DNA of 8,019 nt, from the NCBI GenBank assembly GCA_035258605.1, contig DATFXD010000371.1, positions 1-8,019 on the forward strand, given 5' to 3'. The DNA is from AWTP1-13 sp035258605. Its GTDB lineage: Bacteria; Pseudomonadota; Alphaproteobacteria; Rhizobiales; Hyphomicrobiaceae. The notes under the pieces were generated by a model that saw only the letters and a list, made by a program, of their open reading frames with translations, was not told the DNA's origin and did not search any database. This document shows positions 1 to 6,404 of this stretch, piece by piece (the first letter of the stretch is position 1; each line of letters opens with the position of its first letter). Made by a program: the position numbers and the translations under genes.

Positions 1-1
1 A

Positions 2-421
2 TTCAGCCGCTGCAGTCAGGAGCAAATTGTCAACGCCTATGACAACACCCTCGTCTATACGGACCATGTGTTGGGTGAGCTGATCGCGCTGCTTGAGGAG
101 GAGGATCGGCAGGGCAGGCCGACGGCGATGATATACTTGTCGGACCACGGGGAATCGCTTGGCGAGGCCAATCTCTATCTGCATGGCATGCCCTACGTGC
201 TCGCCCCCGACCAGCAAAAACACGTGCCGATGCTGCTGTGGCTGTCACCCAGCTACCAACAGGTGTTCGCGGTTGATACCGCCTGCCTGGCTGCCAGGAC
301 GGAGCGACCGGTGAGCCACGACAACCTGTTTCATTCCGTGCTTGGCCTATTGGACATCAAGACCAAGCTCTATGATGCCAAGCTTGATATCTTCGCGGGT
401 TGCCGGCGCAGTTCCGACTGA
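2..421 (+). CDS. eptA: Phosphoethanolamine--lipid A transferase, C-terminal part (5' end outside window)
   Basis: This is the C-terminal 139 residues of an inner-membrane phosphoethanolamine transferase of the EptA/alkaline-phosphatase superfamily. These enzymes move phosphoethanolamine from phosphatidylethanolamine onto lipid A phosphates on the periplasmic side, lowering surface charge and polymyxin binding. Seen in the sequence: a YDNTLVYTDHVL segment at about residues 13-24, the metal-binding SDHGESLGE motif with Asp48 and His49 of the fragment, and the LYLHGMPY motif with His61. These are followed by APDQQKHVPMLLWLS and a C-terminal CRR close to the stop. Order and spacing match the soluble catalytic domain of EptA to its natural end. 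The five membrane helices, the catalytic Thr and the other zinc ligands would lie to the left of the window. EptB, CptA or OpgE are less likely because the tail resembles EptA most. The frame is open from the window edge and ends at TGA. Confidence 0.9.
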   Translation, partial: FSRCSQEQIVNAYDNTLVYTDHVLGELIALLEEEDRQGRPTAMIYLSDHGESLGEANLYLHGMPYVLAPDQQKHVPMLLWLSPSYQQVFAVDTACLAARTERPVSHDNLFHSVLGLLDIKTKLYDAKLDIFAGCRRSSD

Positions 422-520
422 CCGGCTATGCCGGGTTGGCGGCATTGGCCTTGCCGCGCGCCGGTCACCTGAGCGCGGGTCGCGGCTGGTGCCGGGCACG
501 CTCGCCGCAGGGAGGGGCAA

Positions 521-1492
521 ATGCACAATTTCGCGGGAAAGCTCGCCGTCGTCACCGGTGGCGGCAGCGGCATCGGGCGCGAGTTGGTGCGCCAGCTTGC
601 GGTCCAGGGCTGCAACGTCGCGCTGTGCGATGTCTCGGCTCGGTCCATGGCGCAGACGCGGGCGCTGTGTGAGGCTGCGGGCATGCCGCCACAGACGCGG
701 CTGACGACGCACCTGGCCGATGTCTCCGATGAGGCGCAGGTGCTCCGCTTCCGCGATGCCGCCCTCAGCGAGCAGAATACCGCCCGGGTCCATTTGTTGT
801 TCAACAATGCCGGCATCGGCGGCGGCGGCAGTCTGTTCAGCGATAGTCGTAAGCAATGGGAGAAGACCTTCGCTGTGTGCTGGGGCGGGGTCTATTTCTG
901 TACCCGGGCGTTCTTGCCGATGCTGGTGGCGGCCGAGGCAGCGCACATCGTCAATACCAGCAGCGTCAATGGCTTCTGGGCATCACTGGGGCCGGATGTC
1001 CCACATACCGCCTATTGTGCCGCCAAGTTCGCCGTCAAGGGCTTTACCGAGGCGCTGATCAGCGACCTGCGGCTCAACGCACCGCACGTCAAATGCTCGG
1101 TTGTCATGCCCGGTCACATCGGCACCGGCATCGTCGCCAACTCGCGTCGGGTTCACTATGGCACCGACTCCGACAGCATGGGCCCAGAACAGCTGGCCGA
1201 CCTGCGTCGGCGCCTTGCTGCGAGCGGTCGCGATCTGTCGCAAATCTCAGATGCCCAGCTTGAAGCGTTGGCGATCGAGCGGGCGCGCCAATTCCAGGAC
1301 ACCGCTCCGACCACGGCCGCGGAGGCAGCGACCATCATTCTCGACGGGGTCAGGCGCGGGCGCTGGCGCATTCTGGTTGGCGAGGATGCACATTCCATCG
1401 ATCAACTCGTGCGCCAGACCCCCGAGGACGCCTACGAAGCGGATTTTTTTGCGACCATCGTGACCAAAATCGGGTGGCGGGTTGGCCGCTGA
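521..1492 (+). CDS. SDR family NAD(P)-dependent oxidoreductase with C-terminal extension
   Basis: This is a 323-residue short-chain dehydrogenase/reductase, probably a cytosolic alcohol or keto-group oxidoreductase; the substrate cannot be told. Visible motifs are the Rossmann glycine motif TGGGSGIG (residues 12-19), the acidic Asp37 after beta-2 (suggesting NAD rather than NADP), LADV at 65-68, NNAG at 95-98, the SS pair at 147-148, the catalytic YCAAK (Tyr165, Lys169), and PG at 197-198. The Ser-to-Tyr spacing is about four residues longer than in the classical SDR core. The protein is about 70 residues longer than a typical 250-residue SDR; the extra part holds a helical stretch and a WRILVGEDA segment common in larger SDRs. 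The ATG is supported by GGGAGGGG a few bases upstream. It lies 99 bp after the eptA-like gene on the same strand and converges on the DUF4337 gene, so it may be read with its upstream neighbour or alone. Confidence 0.9.
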   Translation: MHNFAGKLAVVTGGGSGIGRELVRQLAVQGCNVALCDVSARSMAQTRALCEAAGMPPQTRLTTHLADVSDEAQVLRFRDAALSEQNTARVHLLFNNAGIGGGGSLFSDSRKQWEKTFAVCWGGVYFCTRAFLPMLVAAEAAHIVNTSSVNGFWASLGPDVPHTAYCAAKFAVKGFTEALISDLRLNAPHVKCSVVMPGHIGTGIVANSRRVHYGTDSDSMGPEQLADLRRRLAASGRDLSQISDAQLEALAIERARQFQDTAPTTAAEAATIILDGVRRGRWRILVGEDAHSIDQLVRQTPEDAYEADFFATIVTKIGWRVGR

Positions 1493-1509
1493 TTTGCCGG
1501 CGCAAAGCC

Positions 1510-1536
1510 GCGGCACGGGCCCGCCCCCCGCTTTTT
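1510..1536 (+). terminator. Possible intrinsic terminator after the SDR gene
   Basis: A GC-rich interrupted stem, GCGG (1510-1513) with CCGC (1528-1531) and an inner GGG/CCC pair, is followed at once by five T residues (1532-1536). It sits 18 bp after the SDR stop and directly before the stop of the convergent DUF4337 gene. The stem has internal mismatches, so the call is weak. A separate short hairpin, TTTGC/GCAAA at 1493-1506, directly follows the SDR stop codon. Confidence 0.35.
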
Positions 1537-1537
1537 G

Positions 1538-2164
1538 TTAGAACAAGTGCACCGCGTGCGGGGCAAACAGGCCAATGGCGGTGAAGATGAGGCCAAGGCC
1601 GCCGAGCCCAAGCGCCAGCCAGGTGAGAAGCAGCATGCCAGTGATCACCGTCGCCGACGCCAGCACAATCCCGATTTGGAAGGCGGCGGAGGCGATCTCG
1701 TAATGGTGGTATTTAGCCAGTGCGGTGTCGCGCTTCTTTTCCGCTTCCTTGGCGCGTTCGGCCAGCTCGACGGTGCCTTCACGAACCTCCGGCTCGGATC
1801 GATAGCGCGCCGCCGTTTTCTGCCAGCTGTCGATCTGTTTGGTTGCCGCCGCCTGGGCCGCCTCGGGAGCGGCGGCGGCGCTGACCGCCATGCCCTCAGC
1901 GGCGGTCAGCACGACGGTGCGACGCACGTTCTTTGCCTGGAAGAACGCCCACAGGTTTGAGGCTTCGATGTTGTAGCTGAGCGCCCCCGTTTGCGCGCTC
2001 TTGCCCAAGGTTTCCGAGAGCGAAAGAAACAGCGCCATCACCCCGATCAGCAAGGCGATCTTTTTGTTGAAGTGGTCGAAAAAGTTGCCGTGACCGGCGT
2101 GCTGATCGCCGTGTTTGATCTCGTGTTCGACCTCGTGCTGCACTGCGTGCACGCCATGTGACAT
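1538..2164 (-). CDS. DUF4337 family membrane protein
   Basis: This is a 208-residue protein of the DUF4337 family, whose function is not known. The family signature is clear: KKIALLIGVMALFLSLSE (about residues 34-51, first membrane segment), then GKSAQTGALSYNIEASNLW and FFQAKNVRR. A charged, Ala/Glu/Lys-rich, probably helical central region (about 75-145) follows. A long hydrophobic C-terminus (about 155-205) could hold two membrane spans. The first 31 residues contain eight histidines spaced 3-4 apart. The start was placed at the ATG at 2164, which has AAGGGAAGG just upstream. An in-frame TTG seven codons earlier lies upstream of that ribosome-binding site and was not used. The gene converges on the SDR gene and is divergent from corA, with about 200 bp between the two starts. 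A link with metal transport is only a guess from position. Confidence 0.85.
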   Translation of the reverse strand: MSHGVHAVQHEVEHEIKHGDQHAGHGNFFDHFNKKIALLIGVMALFLSLSETLGKSAQTGALSYNIEASNLWAFFQAKNVRRTVVLTAAEGMAVSAAAAPEAAQAAATKQIDSWQKTAARYRSEPEVREGTVELAERAKEAEKKRDTALAKYHHYEIASAAFQIGIVLASATVITGMLLLTWLALGLGGLGLIFTAIGLFAPHAVHLF

Positions 2165-2253
2165 GACACCTTCCCTTCGTTGCAAGCGCCCAATGACCGT
2201 TCTCCCGCCGCCGGCACAACGGCATATACAGCATCCTGCGCGCCGCGGCAGCG

Positions 2254-2275
2254 GCCCGGGCCGGGTAGCCCGGGC
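2254..2275. repeat. 8-bp inverted repeat in the DUF4337/corA divergent region
   Basis: The self-complementary octamer GCCCGGGC occurs at 2254-2261 and again at 2268-2275, separated by six bases. It can form an 8-bp hairpin on either strand. It lies between the divergent starts of the DUF4337 gene and corA, so it could be an operator, a leader hairpin, or only GC-rich sequence. Confidence 0.4.
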
Positions 2276-2299
2276 ACCTGGGCTCGGAACATGACGTTG

Positions 2300-2329
2300 G
2301 CGACATCAGCTGGCAATGCGTGCTAGAAA
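2300..2329 (+). promoter_or_regulatory. Possible sigma-70-type promoter for corA
   Basis: A GCGACA (-35-like, 2300-2305) and a TAGAAA (-10-like, 2324-2329, preceded by TGC as in an extended -10) are separated by 18 bp. They end 36 bp before the chosen corA ATG. Each hexamer matches only four of six consensus bases, so this is a weak call. Confidence 0.3.
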
Positions 2330-2365
2330 TTGTGGCGATTGCTCGCCGTAACCTCGGAGCAAGCG

Positions 2366-3382
2366 ATGGATATCCTCACCGAGCAACCGACCTTCGAACG
2401 AGCGCAATCGGAGTCGGCCATCATCGCCGCCAGCGTCTATGCCGGCGGCCGGCGGGTCGCCGACATCGGCATCGAGGACGCCGGGAAGTGGTCGAAAAAG
2501 GCCGGCCACGTCGTATGGATCGGGCTGTGGGAACCGGACCAGGCGCTGTTGGCGCGCGTCCAGGCGCAGCTGGGCCTTCACTACTTGGCGATCGAGGATG
2601 CGGGCAATGCGCACCAGCGCCCAAAAATCGAACAATACGGCGATGCGCTGTTTATCGTCGCCCGCACCGCCCAGATCGTGCGCGGCAAGATTGCATTCGG
2701 TGAGACCCACTTGTTCGTCGGTCGCGGCTATGTCGTGTCCGTGCGCCATGGCGCGTCGACCTCCTACCGCGCCGTGCGTGCGCGATGCGAGTCATGCCCA
2801 TCCACGCTATCGCATGGCGAAGACTATATCCTCTACGCCATCCTCGACTTTATCGTCGACAACTACATGCCGGTGGTCGAGGCCGTGCAGCGCGAGGCCG
2901 ACATCATTGAAGACCAGGTGTTCACCAGTCCACTTTCCACGACCGAGGTGCAGCGCCTCTACACGCTGCGGCGGGAATTGCTGCAGTTGCGCAATGCGGT
3001 AGCGCCGCTGGCGGAGGTCTGTCGCAGGCTCGAGCATGCGGACGTGATGCCGATCGACAAAGAGATGCAACCCCTGTTTCGTGATGTGACCGACCATGTC
3101 AACCGCGTCAAGGAAGAGGTGGACGCGCTGCGCGAGGTGCTGGCGTTCACGTTTGAAGCCAGCCTCATGGTTGGCCAGGCGCAGCAGACCGAAATCACCC
3201 GCCGGCTCGCGGCCTGGGCAGCGATGCTGGCGGTCCCAACGGCGATCGCCGGCATCTACGGCATGAATTTCGAGTACATGCCCGAGCTCAAATGGCGCTA
3301 CGGCTACTTTATTGTGCTGGGTGTGATCGGGCTGATCTGCGCCGCTCTGTTCTGGCGGCTGCGCCGCGACAAGTGGCTCTGA
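2366..3382 (+). CDS. corA: Magnesium/cobalt transport protein CorA
   Basis: This is a 338-residue CorA-type divalent cation channel. The family forms inner-membrane pentamers that bring in Mg2+ (also Co2+ and Ni2+), gated by cytoplasmic Mg2+ sites. The N-terminal part (about 1-230) matches the CorA cytoplasmic alpha/beta domain, with HLFVGRGYVVSVRHG at the end of the sheet. The long helical stalk is at about 190-280. The C-terminus has the pore helix ending in the signature YGMNFEYMPEL (Gly299-Met300-Asn301), a second membrane helix at about 312-332 and a basic RRDKWL tail. Length and order are normal and the gene looks intact. The ATG at 2366 was chosen because GGAG lies six bases upstream; an in-frame GTG at 2330 lacks a convincing ribosome-binding site. 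It is divergent from the DUF4337 gene and converges on the metallopeptidase gene, so it is probably a single transcription unit. Confidence 0.95.
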   Translation: MDILTEQPTFERAQSESAIIAASVYAGGRRVADIGIEDAGKWSKKAGHVVWIGLWEPDQALLARVQAQLGLHYLAIEDAGNAHQRPKIEQYGDALFIVARTAQIVRGKIAFGETHLFVGRGYVVSVRHGASTSYRAVRARCESCPSTLSHGEDYILYAILDFIVDNYMPVVEAVQREADIIEDQVFTSPLSTTEVQRLYTLRRELLQLRNAVAPLAEVCRRLEHADVMPIDKEMQPLFRDVTDHVNRVKEEVDALREVLAFTFEASLMVGQAQQTEITRRLAAWAAMLAVPTAIAGIYGMNFEYMPELKWRYGYFIVLGVIGLICAALFWRLRRDKWL

Positions 3383-3436
3383 CCCTCACCGGCCTCGCCG
3401 GCTGCGGGGACAAACCGGACTTTGGCCGCGGACGCG

Positions 3437-4288
3437 TCAGGGCGAGTGCGGCTGCGCGGGTTCCGGCAGCCAGGACTTTTTCATGACTTGCTGGGCAAGA
3501 GACCTGTCGACGTGCGGCATCACCAGTTGCTGAAATGCAAAGGCAACTTGATTGTATTCCCGCTTGCAACCGACCGCGCGCGCATTTGGAAGATACGTCT
3601 CGACGTCGGCAAACGTTTTGGGATCGGCGCCGTAGGCCACGCACAACAGATTGAAGAAGCGCTGGGCCGGCACGCCATGCGCGTCGGAGAATGCCTTCAA
3701 CGGAATGATCAAGGTCGAGTTCTGCACCGCGTTGTGATAGGAGAACGCGGCCCCGGCAACCAGCCGGCGCGCCTCGTCCTTGCCGAACTGCAGCATCAGA
3801 TAGGTGGAAAACTGATCGGCCACATCTTCGGCATTGCCAAAGCTCGGGATGTTCAGCAAGTCAAATACCGCGTGCCCAAACTCGTGGGCAACGACGTAGA
3901 AGAACTGGCCGATCACGGCGTCGGCCGGCGTCACTCCGACGGGCGTCGCCTCGTTGGGCACATTCTTTCGAATTTCGTCCAGATACTCGTAGCAAAGGGT
4001 AATCGAGGGGCGCTGATACCAGGCATTGGCGCGGCCATCGCAGCCGACCGTCTTGAGGGTGAGATCGGTGGGCAGCCGAAATGGACCGAAGATTTCCTGC
4101 AACTTCTCCAGCGCGCGACGCTGCTTCAGCATCTCGTAGAGCGGTAGCAGCGCGGCGTTGGCGGGTGTTTCATACTGGATCAGAATGCGCTGCGGCTGCG
4201 CCTCTGCGGCTTGCGCCTCTGCGGCTTGCGCCGTGGCACCCTGTGCTAACAGCATCGCCGCTGCCAACAGCAAGACCTTCTTGCCCAT
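3437..4288 (-). CDS. Exported DUF4344-type zinc metallopeptidase-like protein
   Basis: This 283-residue protein has an N-terminal signal peptide: KK, a hydrophobic run to about residue 17, and a likely cut after ATA at 18-20. The mature part resembles the DUF4344 putative metallopeptidases. The zinc-binding and catalytic motif HEFGH is at 135-139 (YVVAHEFGHAVFD). Glu154 in GNAEDVADQF, about 15 residues later, is a candidate third ligand. Paired cysteines (Cys83/Cys99, and two near the C-terminus) fit a disulfide-bonded periplasmic protein. Its substrate is unknown. The ATG at 4288 has GAGG five bases upstream (CGAGGTGTCC before ATG); an in-frame GTG two codons earlier overlaps that site and was rejected. 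A perfect 13-bp hairpin lies 22 bp upstream of the start. The gene for another exported protein lies 147 bp upstream on the same strand, so a loose two-gene unit is possible. Confidence 0.85.
   Translation of the reverse strand: MGKKVLLLAAAMLLAQGATAQAAEAQAAEAQPQRILIQYETPANAALLPLYEMLKQRRALEKLQEIFGPFRLPTDLTLKTVGCDGRANAWYQRPSITLCYEYLDEIRKNVPNEATPVGVTPADAVIGQFFYVVAHEFGHAVFDLLNIPSFGNAEDVADQFSTYLMLQFGKDEARRLVAGAAFSYHNAVQNSTLIIPLKAFSDAHGVPAQRFFNLLCVAYGADPKTFADVETYLPNARAVGCKREYNQVAFAFQQLVMPHVDRSLAQQVMKKSWLPEPAQPHSP
4201..4230. repeat. 15-bp tandem duplication in the metallopeptidase signal region
   Basis: CCTCTGCGGCTTGCG is present twice head to tail (4201-4215 and 4216-4230). On the minus strand it encodes a doubled Ala-Glu-Ala-Gln-Ala unit just after the predicted signal-peptide cleavage site. 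The unit is a multiple of three, so the duplication keeps the frame. It looks like a recent slippage event in a linker that tolerates it. Confidence 0.85.
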
Positions 4289-4309
4289 GGACACCTCGTA
4301 CCGGCACCC

Positions 4310-4340
4310 CTCCTCACCGCCGGCTAACGGCGGTGAGGAG
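4310..4340. repeat. Perfect 13-bp inverted repeat (strong hairpin) upstream of the metallopeptidase
   Basis: CTCCTCACCGCCG (4310-4322) and its exact reverse complement CGGCGGTGAGGAG (4328-4340) flank the five-base loop GCTAA. It sits between two minus-strand genes: 95 bp after the stop of the 4436-4780 gene and 21 bp before the metallopeptidase ATG. Neither side has a T-run, so it is not a classical intrinsic terminator. It could be a Rho-independent-like stop for the upstream gene, a leader hairpin for the metallopeptidase, or one copy of a dispersed palindromic repeat. In the minus-strand RNA the 3' arm ends in GAGGAG, which is too far from the start codon to serve as its main ribosome-binding site. 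Confidence 0.85.
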
Positions 4341-4435
4341 AGTGCTAATTCCCGCGTGCTTCGAGAGGATCGCCGCTGGCGGCGGGTGCGCTCGTCGCCA
4401 ACACCCGCGCGCGCAAACGGTAGCCCCGCCCGCGT

Positions 4436-4780
4436 CTATTCGGAGGCGGGCGTGCCATCCACCAGATAGAGTTTGCCACCGGAGCGGTAGATGATGGCGC
4501 CGTTGGCGACTTCATGGGCGCCCTTACCGAGGGCGTCGGCGCTCGGGGTCGCTTTAGGCTTGCCCATGTGCAGCTTGAAGGTCGACTTGTCGACATAGAC
4601 GCCCTCGTTGTTGCCGAGTTCGGCAACGGCGGCGGTGTCGGCCTTCATGTACTGCGGCATGCCCAGCTGCGAGCCCGGACCCGACATGCCGAACTCGGCG
4701 ATGGCAAGCCCGGAGGCGCCGAGTGAAAACCCAATCGCCGCCCCACCAAGCATAAGCAAGGTCGATCGTGCAAGTGACAT
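4436..4780 (-). CDS. Small exported or membrane-anchored protein of unknown function
   Basis: This is a 114-residue protein that I do not recognise. An N-terminal hydrophobic segment (about residues 5-28, Ala/Gly/Leu-rich, after MSLARS) fits a signal peptide or a single membrane anchor. The rest would be periplasmic: a Gly/Pro/Met-rich linker (about 30-45), a region around GNNEGVYVDKSTFKLHMGKP, then AIIYRSGGKLYLVDG near the C-terminus, which looks like a beta-hairpin. There are no cysteines and no catalytic motif. The ATG at 4780 was chosen because GAGGAG lies seven bases upstream; an ATG two codons earlier is too close to that site, and a further in-frame start at 4867 would bury the hydrophobic segment. 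Codon use and the good ribosome-binding site argue for a real gene. It lies upstream of the metallopeptidase on the same strand, separated from it by a strong hairpin. Confidence 0.7.
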   Translation of the reverse strand: MSLARSTLLMLGGAAIGFSLGASGLAIAEFGMSGPGSQLGMPQYMKADTAAVAELGNNEGVYVDKSTFKLHMGKPKATPSADALGKGAHEVANGAIIYRSGGKLYLVDGTPASE

Positions 4781-5225
4781 CAGCATTCTCCTCAGAAAAC
4801 TCAAGTGCTCGTGCGTAGGCTGAGTATGGGGCGCCTTTTTTTGCTGGGCCGAAATCCGCGCAATCACTGATGTCCGTCAAGGGTAAGTCCTGAGCGCCAG
4901 CGCTGAGGATTCACCACCGGCGGCGCCCCGATGCGGTTGGCCGCCGAGGGGCGCGGGCGCAGCCTGCCGCCGCCGCGCCGACCCCCATGTTTCCCTTAAA
5001 TATCTTGACTATGCATCTCTAGAATAGGCGCCGCGCCAGGGGCCCTGGTGTGGGGGCGGCGGCTTTGTGGCCCCGTTGCGCCGGGATCGGTCGAAGGCTC
5101 CCCACAACAGGGTGCCATGCAGACATTCCCCTGCTATGGTGGCGCGGGCATCCAGGCATGCTCGCGCGCCAGCTCTCGATCGCCGGGTGCTGCGCTTCAC
5201 TGTTGCTGCGGAAACGGAGGAACCC
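4781..5225. other. Gene-free divergent region with an AT-rich island
   Basis: No convincing gene was seen in these 445 bp between two divergent starts. The content is a seven-T run at 4835-4841, a GC-rich block at about 4915-4985, and a sharp AT-rich island at about 4986-5027 containing TTAAATATCTTGACT and ATGCAT. Another GC-rich block follows, with the small palindrome CCAGGGGCCCTGG (5036-5048). Open frames crossing the region are Arg/Pro/His-rich and look like by-products of high GC. TTGACT (5005-5010) has no -10 at the right distance. On the minus strand, TTGACG (4875-4880) is a fair -35 for the 4436-4780 gene but has only a poor -10. Confidence 0.6.
5112..5140 (+). promoter_or_regulatory. 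Possible extended -10 promoter for the two-repeat exported protein
   Basis: GTGCCA (5112-5117) and TATGGT (5135-5140) are 17 bp apart. The -10 is preceded by TGC, as in extended -10 promoters. Each hexamer matches four of six consensus bases. Transcription would begin near 5147, leaving a leader of about 80 bases before the ATG at 5226. Confidence 0.3.
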
Positions 5226-5840
5226 ATGCTGCGAGGCGTCTTGCGGACTATGTGGCTTAGCGGACTGCTGCTGGCTCTCGTGCACGCCACGGCCGGCGCC
5301 CAGGACAAGCCCGTGCGCGTGCGTGGAACCATCGAGCGCGTCGACGGCAACGTGTATGTGGTGAAGTCTCGCAGCGGTGGCGAGCAGAAGATCAAGCTGG
5401 TCGACAACGCGCCGGTGGTAGCCGTGGTCAAGTCTGCCTTGGCCGATGTCAAGCCCGGGTCCTACGTCGGTATCGCCAGCATGCCGCAACCCGACGGCGG
5501 CCAGAAGGCCCTCGAGGTGCTCATTTTTCCGGAAACGATGCGCGGCGTCGGCGAAGGCCACTACGGCTGGGATCTGCAGCCATCGAGCATGATGACCAAT
5601 GGCAACGTCGACCAGACCGTGGCAGCAGTTGATGGCCAGGTGTTGACCGTGAAATACAAGGATGGGGAGAAGAAGATCGTGGTGCCGCCGGACACCCCCA
5701 TTGTCTCCTTTGTGCCGGGTGAGAAGGATGAACTGAAACCCGGTGCCGCCATTTTTATTGCCGGCGCCAAGCCGCAGGCGGATGGCACGTTGGAGGCGGC
5801 GCGGATTGCCGTCGGCCGCGGCACGACGCCGCCGATGTGA
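5226..5840 (+). CDS. Exported protein with two beta-rich repeats (DUF5666-like), function unknown
   Basis: This is a 204-residue protein with a signal peptide (hydrophobic residues about 8-19, likely cut after AGA at 23-25). The mature part contains the same pattern twice. The first copy (about 31-100) runs VRGTIERVDG, a strand ending KIKLVDNAPVV, then LADVKPGSYVGIAS and a closing LEVLIF. The second (about 129-197) runs VAAVDGQVLTVKYKDGEKKI, PPDTPIVSF, LKPGAAIFIAG and LEAARIAVG. This small-barrel pattern resembles DUF5666-type periplasmic domains. From memory, similar proteins are sometimes labelled as metal ABC transporter permeases, but this one has no membrane spans beyond the signal peptide, so that label would be wrong. 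The ATG at 5226 has GGAGG five bases upstream (ACGGAGGAACCC before ATG). The frame extends upstream to 5067, but that part is Arg-rich, has no ribosome-binding site and would bury the signal peptide. No operon partner is evident. Confidence 0.8.
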   Translation: MLRGVLRTMWLSGLLLALVHATAGAQDKPVRVRGTIERVDGNVYVVKSRSGGEQKIKLVDNAPVVAVVKSALADVKPGSYVGIASMPQPDGGQKALEVLIFPETMRGVGEGHYGWDLQPSSMMTNGNVDQTVAAVDGQVLTVKYKDGEKKIVVPPDTPIVSFVPGEKDELKPGAAIFIAGAKPQADGTLEAARIAVGRGTTPPM

Positions 5841-5841
5841 G

Positions 5842-5855
5842 GGGCGGTGCCGCCC
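5842..5855. repeat. Short GC hairpin just after the 5226-5840 gene
   Basis: GGGCGG (5842-5847) and CCGCCC (5850-5855) form a compact stem starting two bases after the TGA. There is no following T-run. It may help end transcription or protect the 3' end, but chance formation in GC-rich DNA is also possible. The rest of the gap to 6025 shows nothing clear. Confidence 0.35.
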
Positions 5856-6024
5856 TCGTCTGCGGACGCTCGCGGGCTCAACCGGCGACCTTGCTGGTTG
5901 GGCCGACCGCCCCAGAGCGCCCGGCAGCCGACTTGCGGTCGAGGTCCTGGGAGGAGCCCAGCCCGGAACCGAGGCATGACGTCGGCGGACCCTTGCCGGC
6001 ATTTGCGAGGATGAGGAGGGCAAC

Positions 6025-6360
6025 GTGAGTGCCATCATCGGCTATCATGCGCATGTCTATTTTGATGCTGCCAGCAGACAGCAGGCCCAGGCGCTTTGCG
6101 AGGCCGCCGGTCGAACCTTTGCCGTCGTCGTCGGGCGCATGCACGATCAACCGGTAGGCCCCCATCCAAGGGGTAGCTGCCAGCTGGCGTTCGGGCCCGA
6201 GCTCTTCGGGCAGGTGGTCCCGTGGCTCATCGAAGAGCGCAACGGCTTGACCGTTTTTGCCCATGCCAACACCGGTGACGGTATCAAGGACCACACCGAA
6301 CACGTGCTTTGGCTTGGGCCTTCCGAGACCTTGAATTTGGCGGCGCTTACAAAGTCCTGA
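6025..6360 (+). CDS. DOPA 4,5-dioxygenase family protein
   Basis: This is a 111-residue protein matching the bacterial/fungal DOPA 4,5-dioxygenase family, which performs extradiol ring cleavage of catechols (the fungal members act on L-DOPA). Family motifs are in the expected order: YHAHVYFDAASR at 7-18 (His8 and His10), GRMHDQPVGPHPRG at 37-50 (His40, His47), the QLAF segment and VPWLIEERNGLTVFAH ending at His80. The last is TGDGIKDHTEHVLWLG with His90 and His93. The conserved histidines are the likely metal ligands. Length is normal for the bacterial family. The GTG start at 6025 is supported by GAGGAGGG four bases upstream; no in-frame ATG is better placed. The physiological substrate in bacteria is generally unknown, so a general catechol or aromatic role is all that can be said. 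It stands alone and converges on the iron permease-like gene. Confidence 0.9.
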   Translation: MSAIIGYHAHVYFDAASRQQAQALCEAAGRTFAVVVGRMHDQPVGPHPRGSCQLAFGPELFGQVVPWLIEERNGLTVFAHANTGDGIKDHTEHVLWLGPSETLNLAALTKS

Positions 6361-6404
6361 ACCGCTACTCCGGGGCCGGTATTTGCGCGGCCTGCGCCGC
6401 CCGG

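Noticed and set aside
347..946. Minus-strand open frame (199 codons) opposite the SDR gene
   Set aside because: It is antisense to clear SDR motifs, has no ribosome-binding site and spans the eptA/SDR junction.
3422..4147. Plus-strand open frame (241 codons) opposite the metallopeptidase
   Set aside because: The minus strand has the HEFGH motif, signal peptide and ribosome-binding site; the plus-strand frame is its mirror and has no motif of its own.
5005..5025. TTGACT and TAGAAT as a sigma-70 promoter
   Set aside because: They are only 9 bp apart, far from the 16-18 bp needed.
5226..5840. Metal ABC transporter permease label
   Set aside because: The protein has only a signal peptide and no multiple membrane spans, so it cannot be a permease.
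5019..6038. Long minus-strand open frame (339 codons) opposite the two-repeat exported protein
   Set aside because: It is antisense to a gene with a signal peptide, ribosome-binding site and internal repeats. Its product is Arg/His/Pro-rich without a recognisable domain, as expected for shadow frames in GC-rich DNA.
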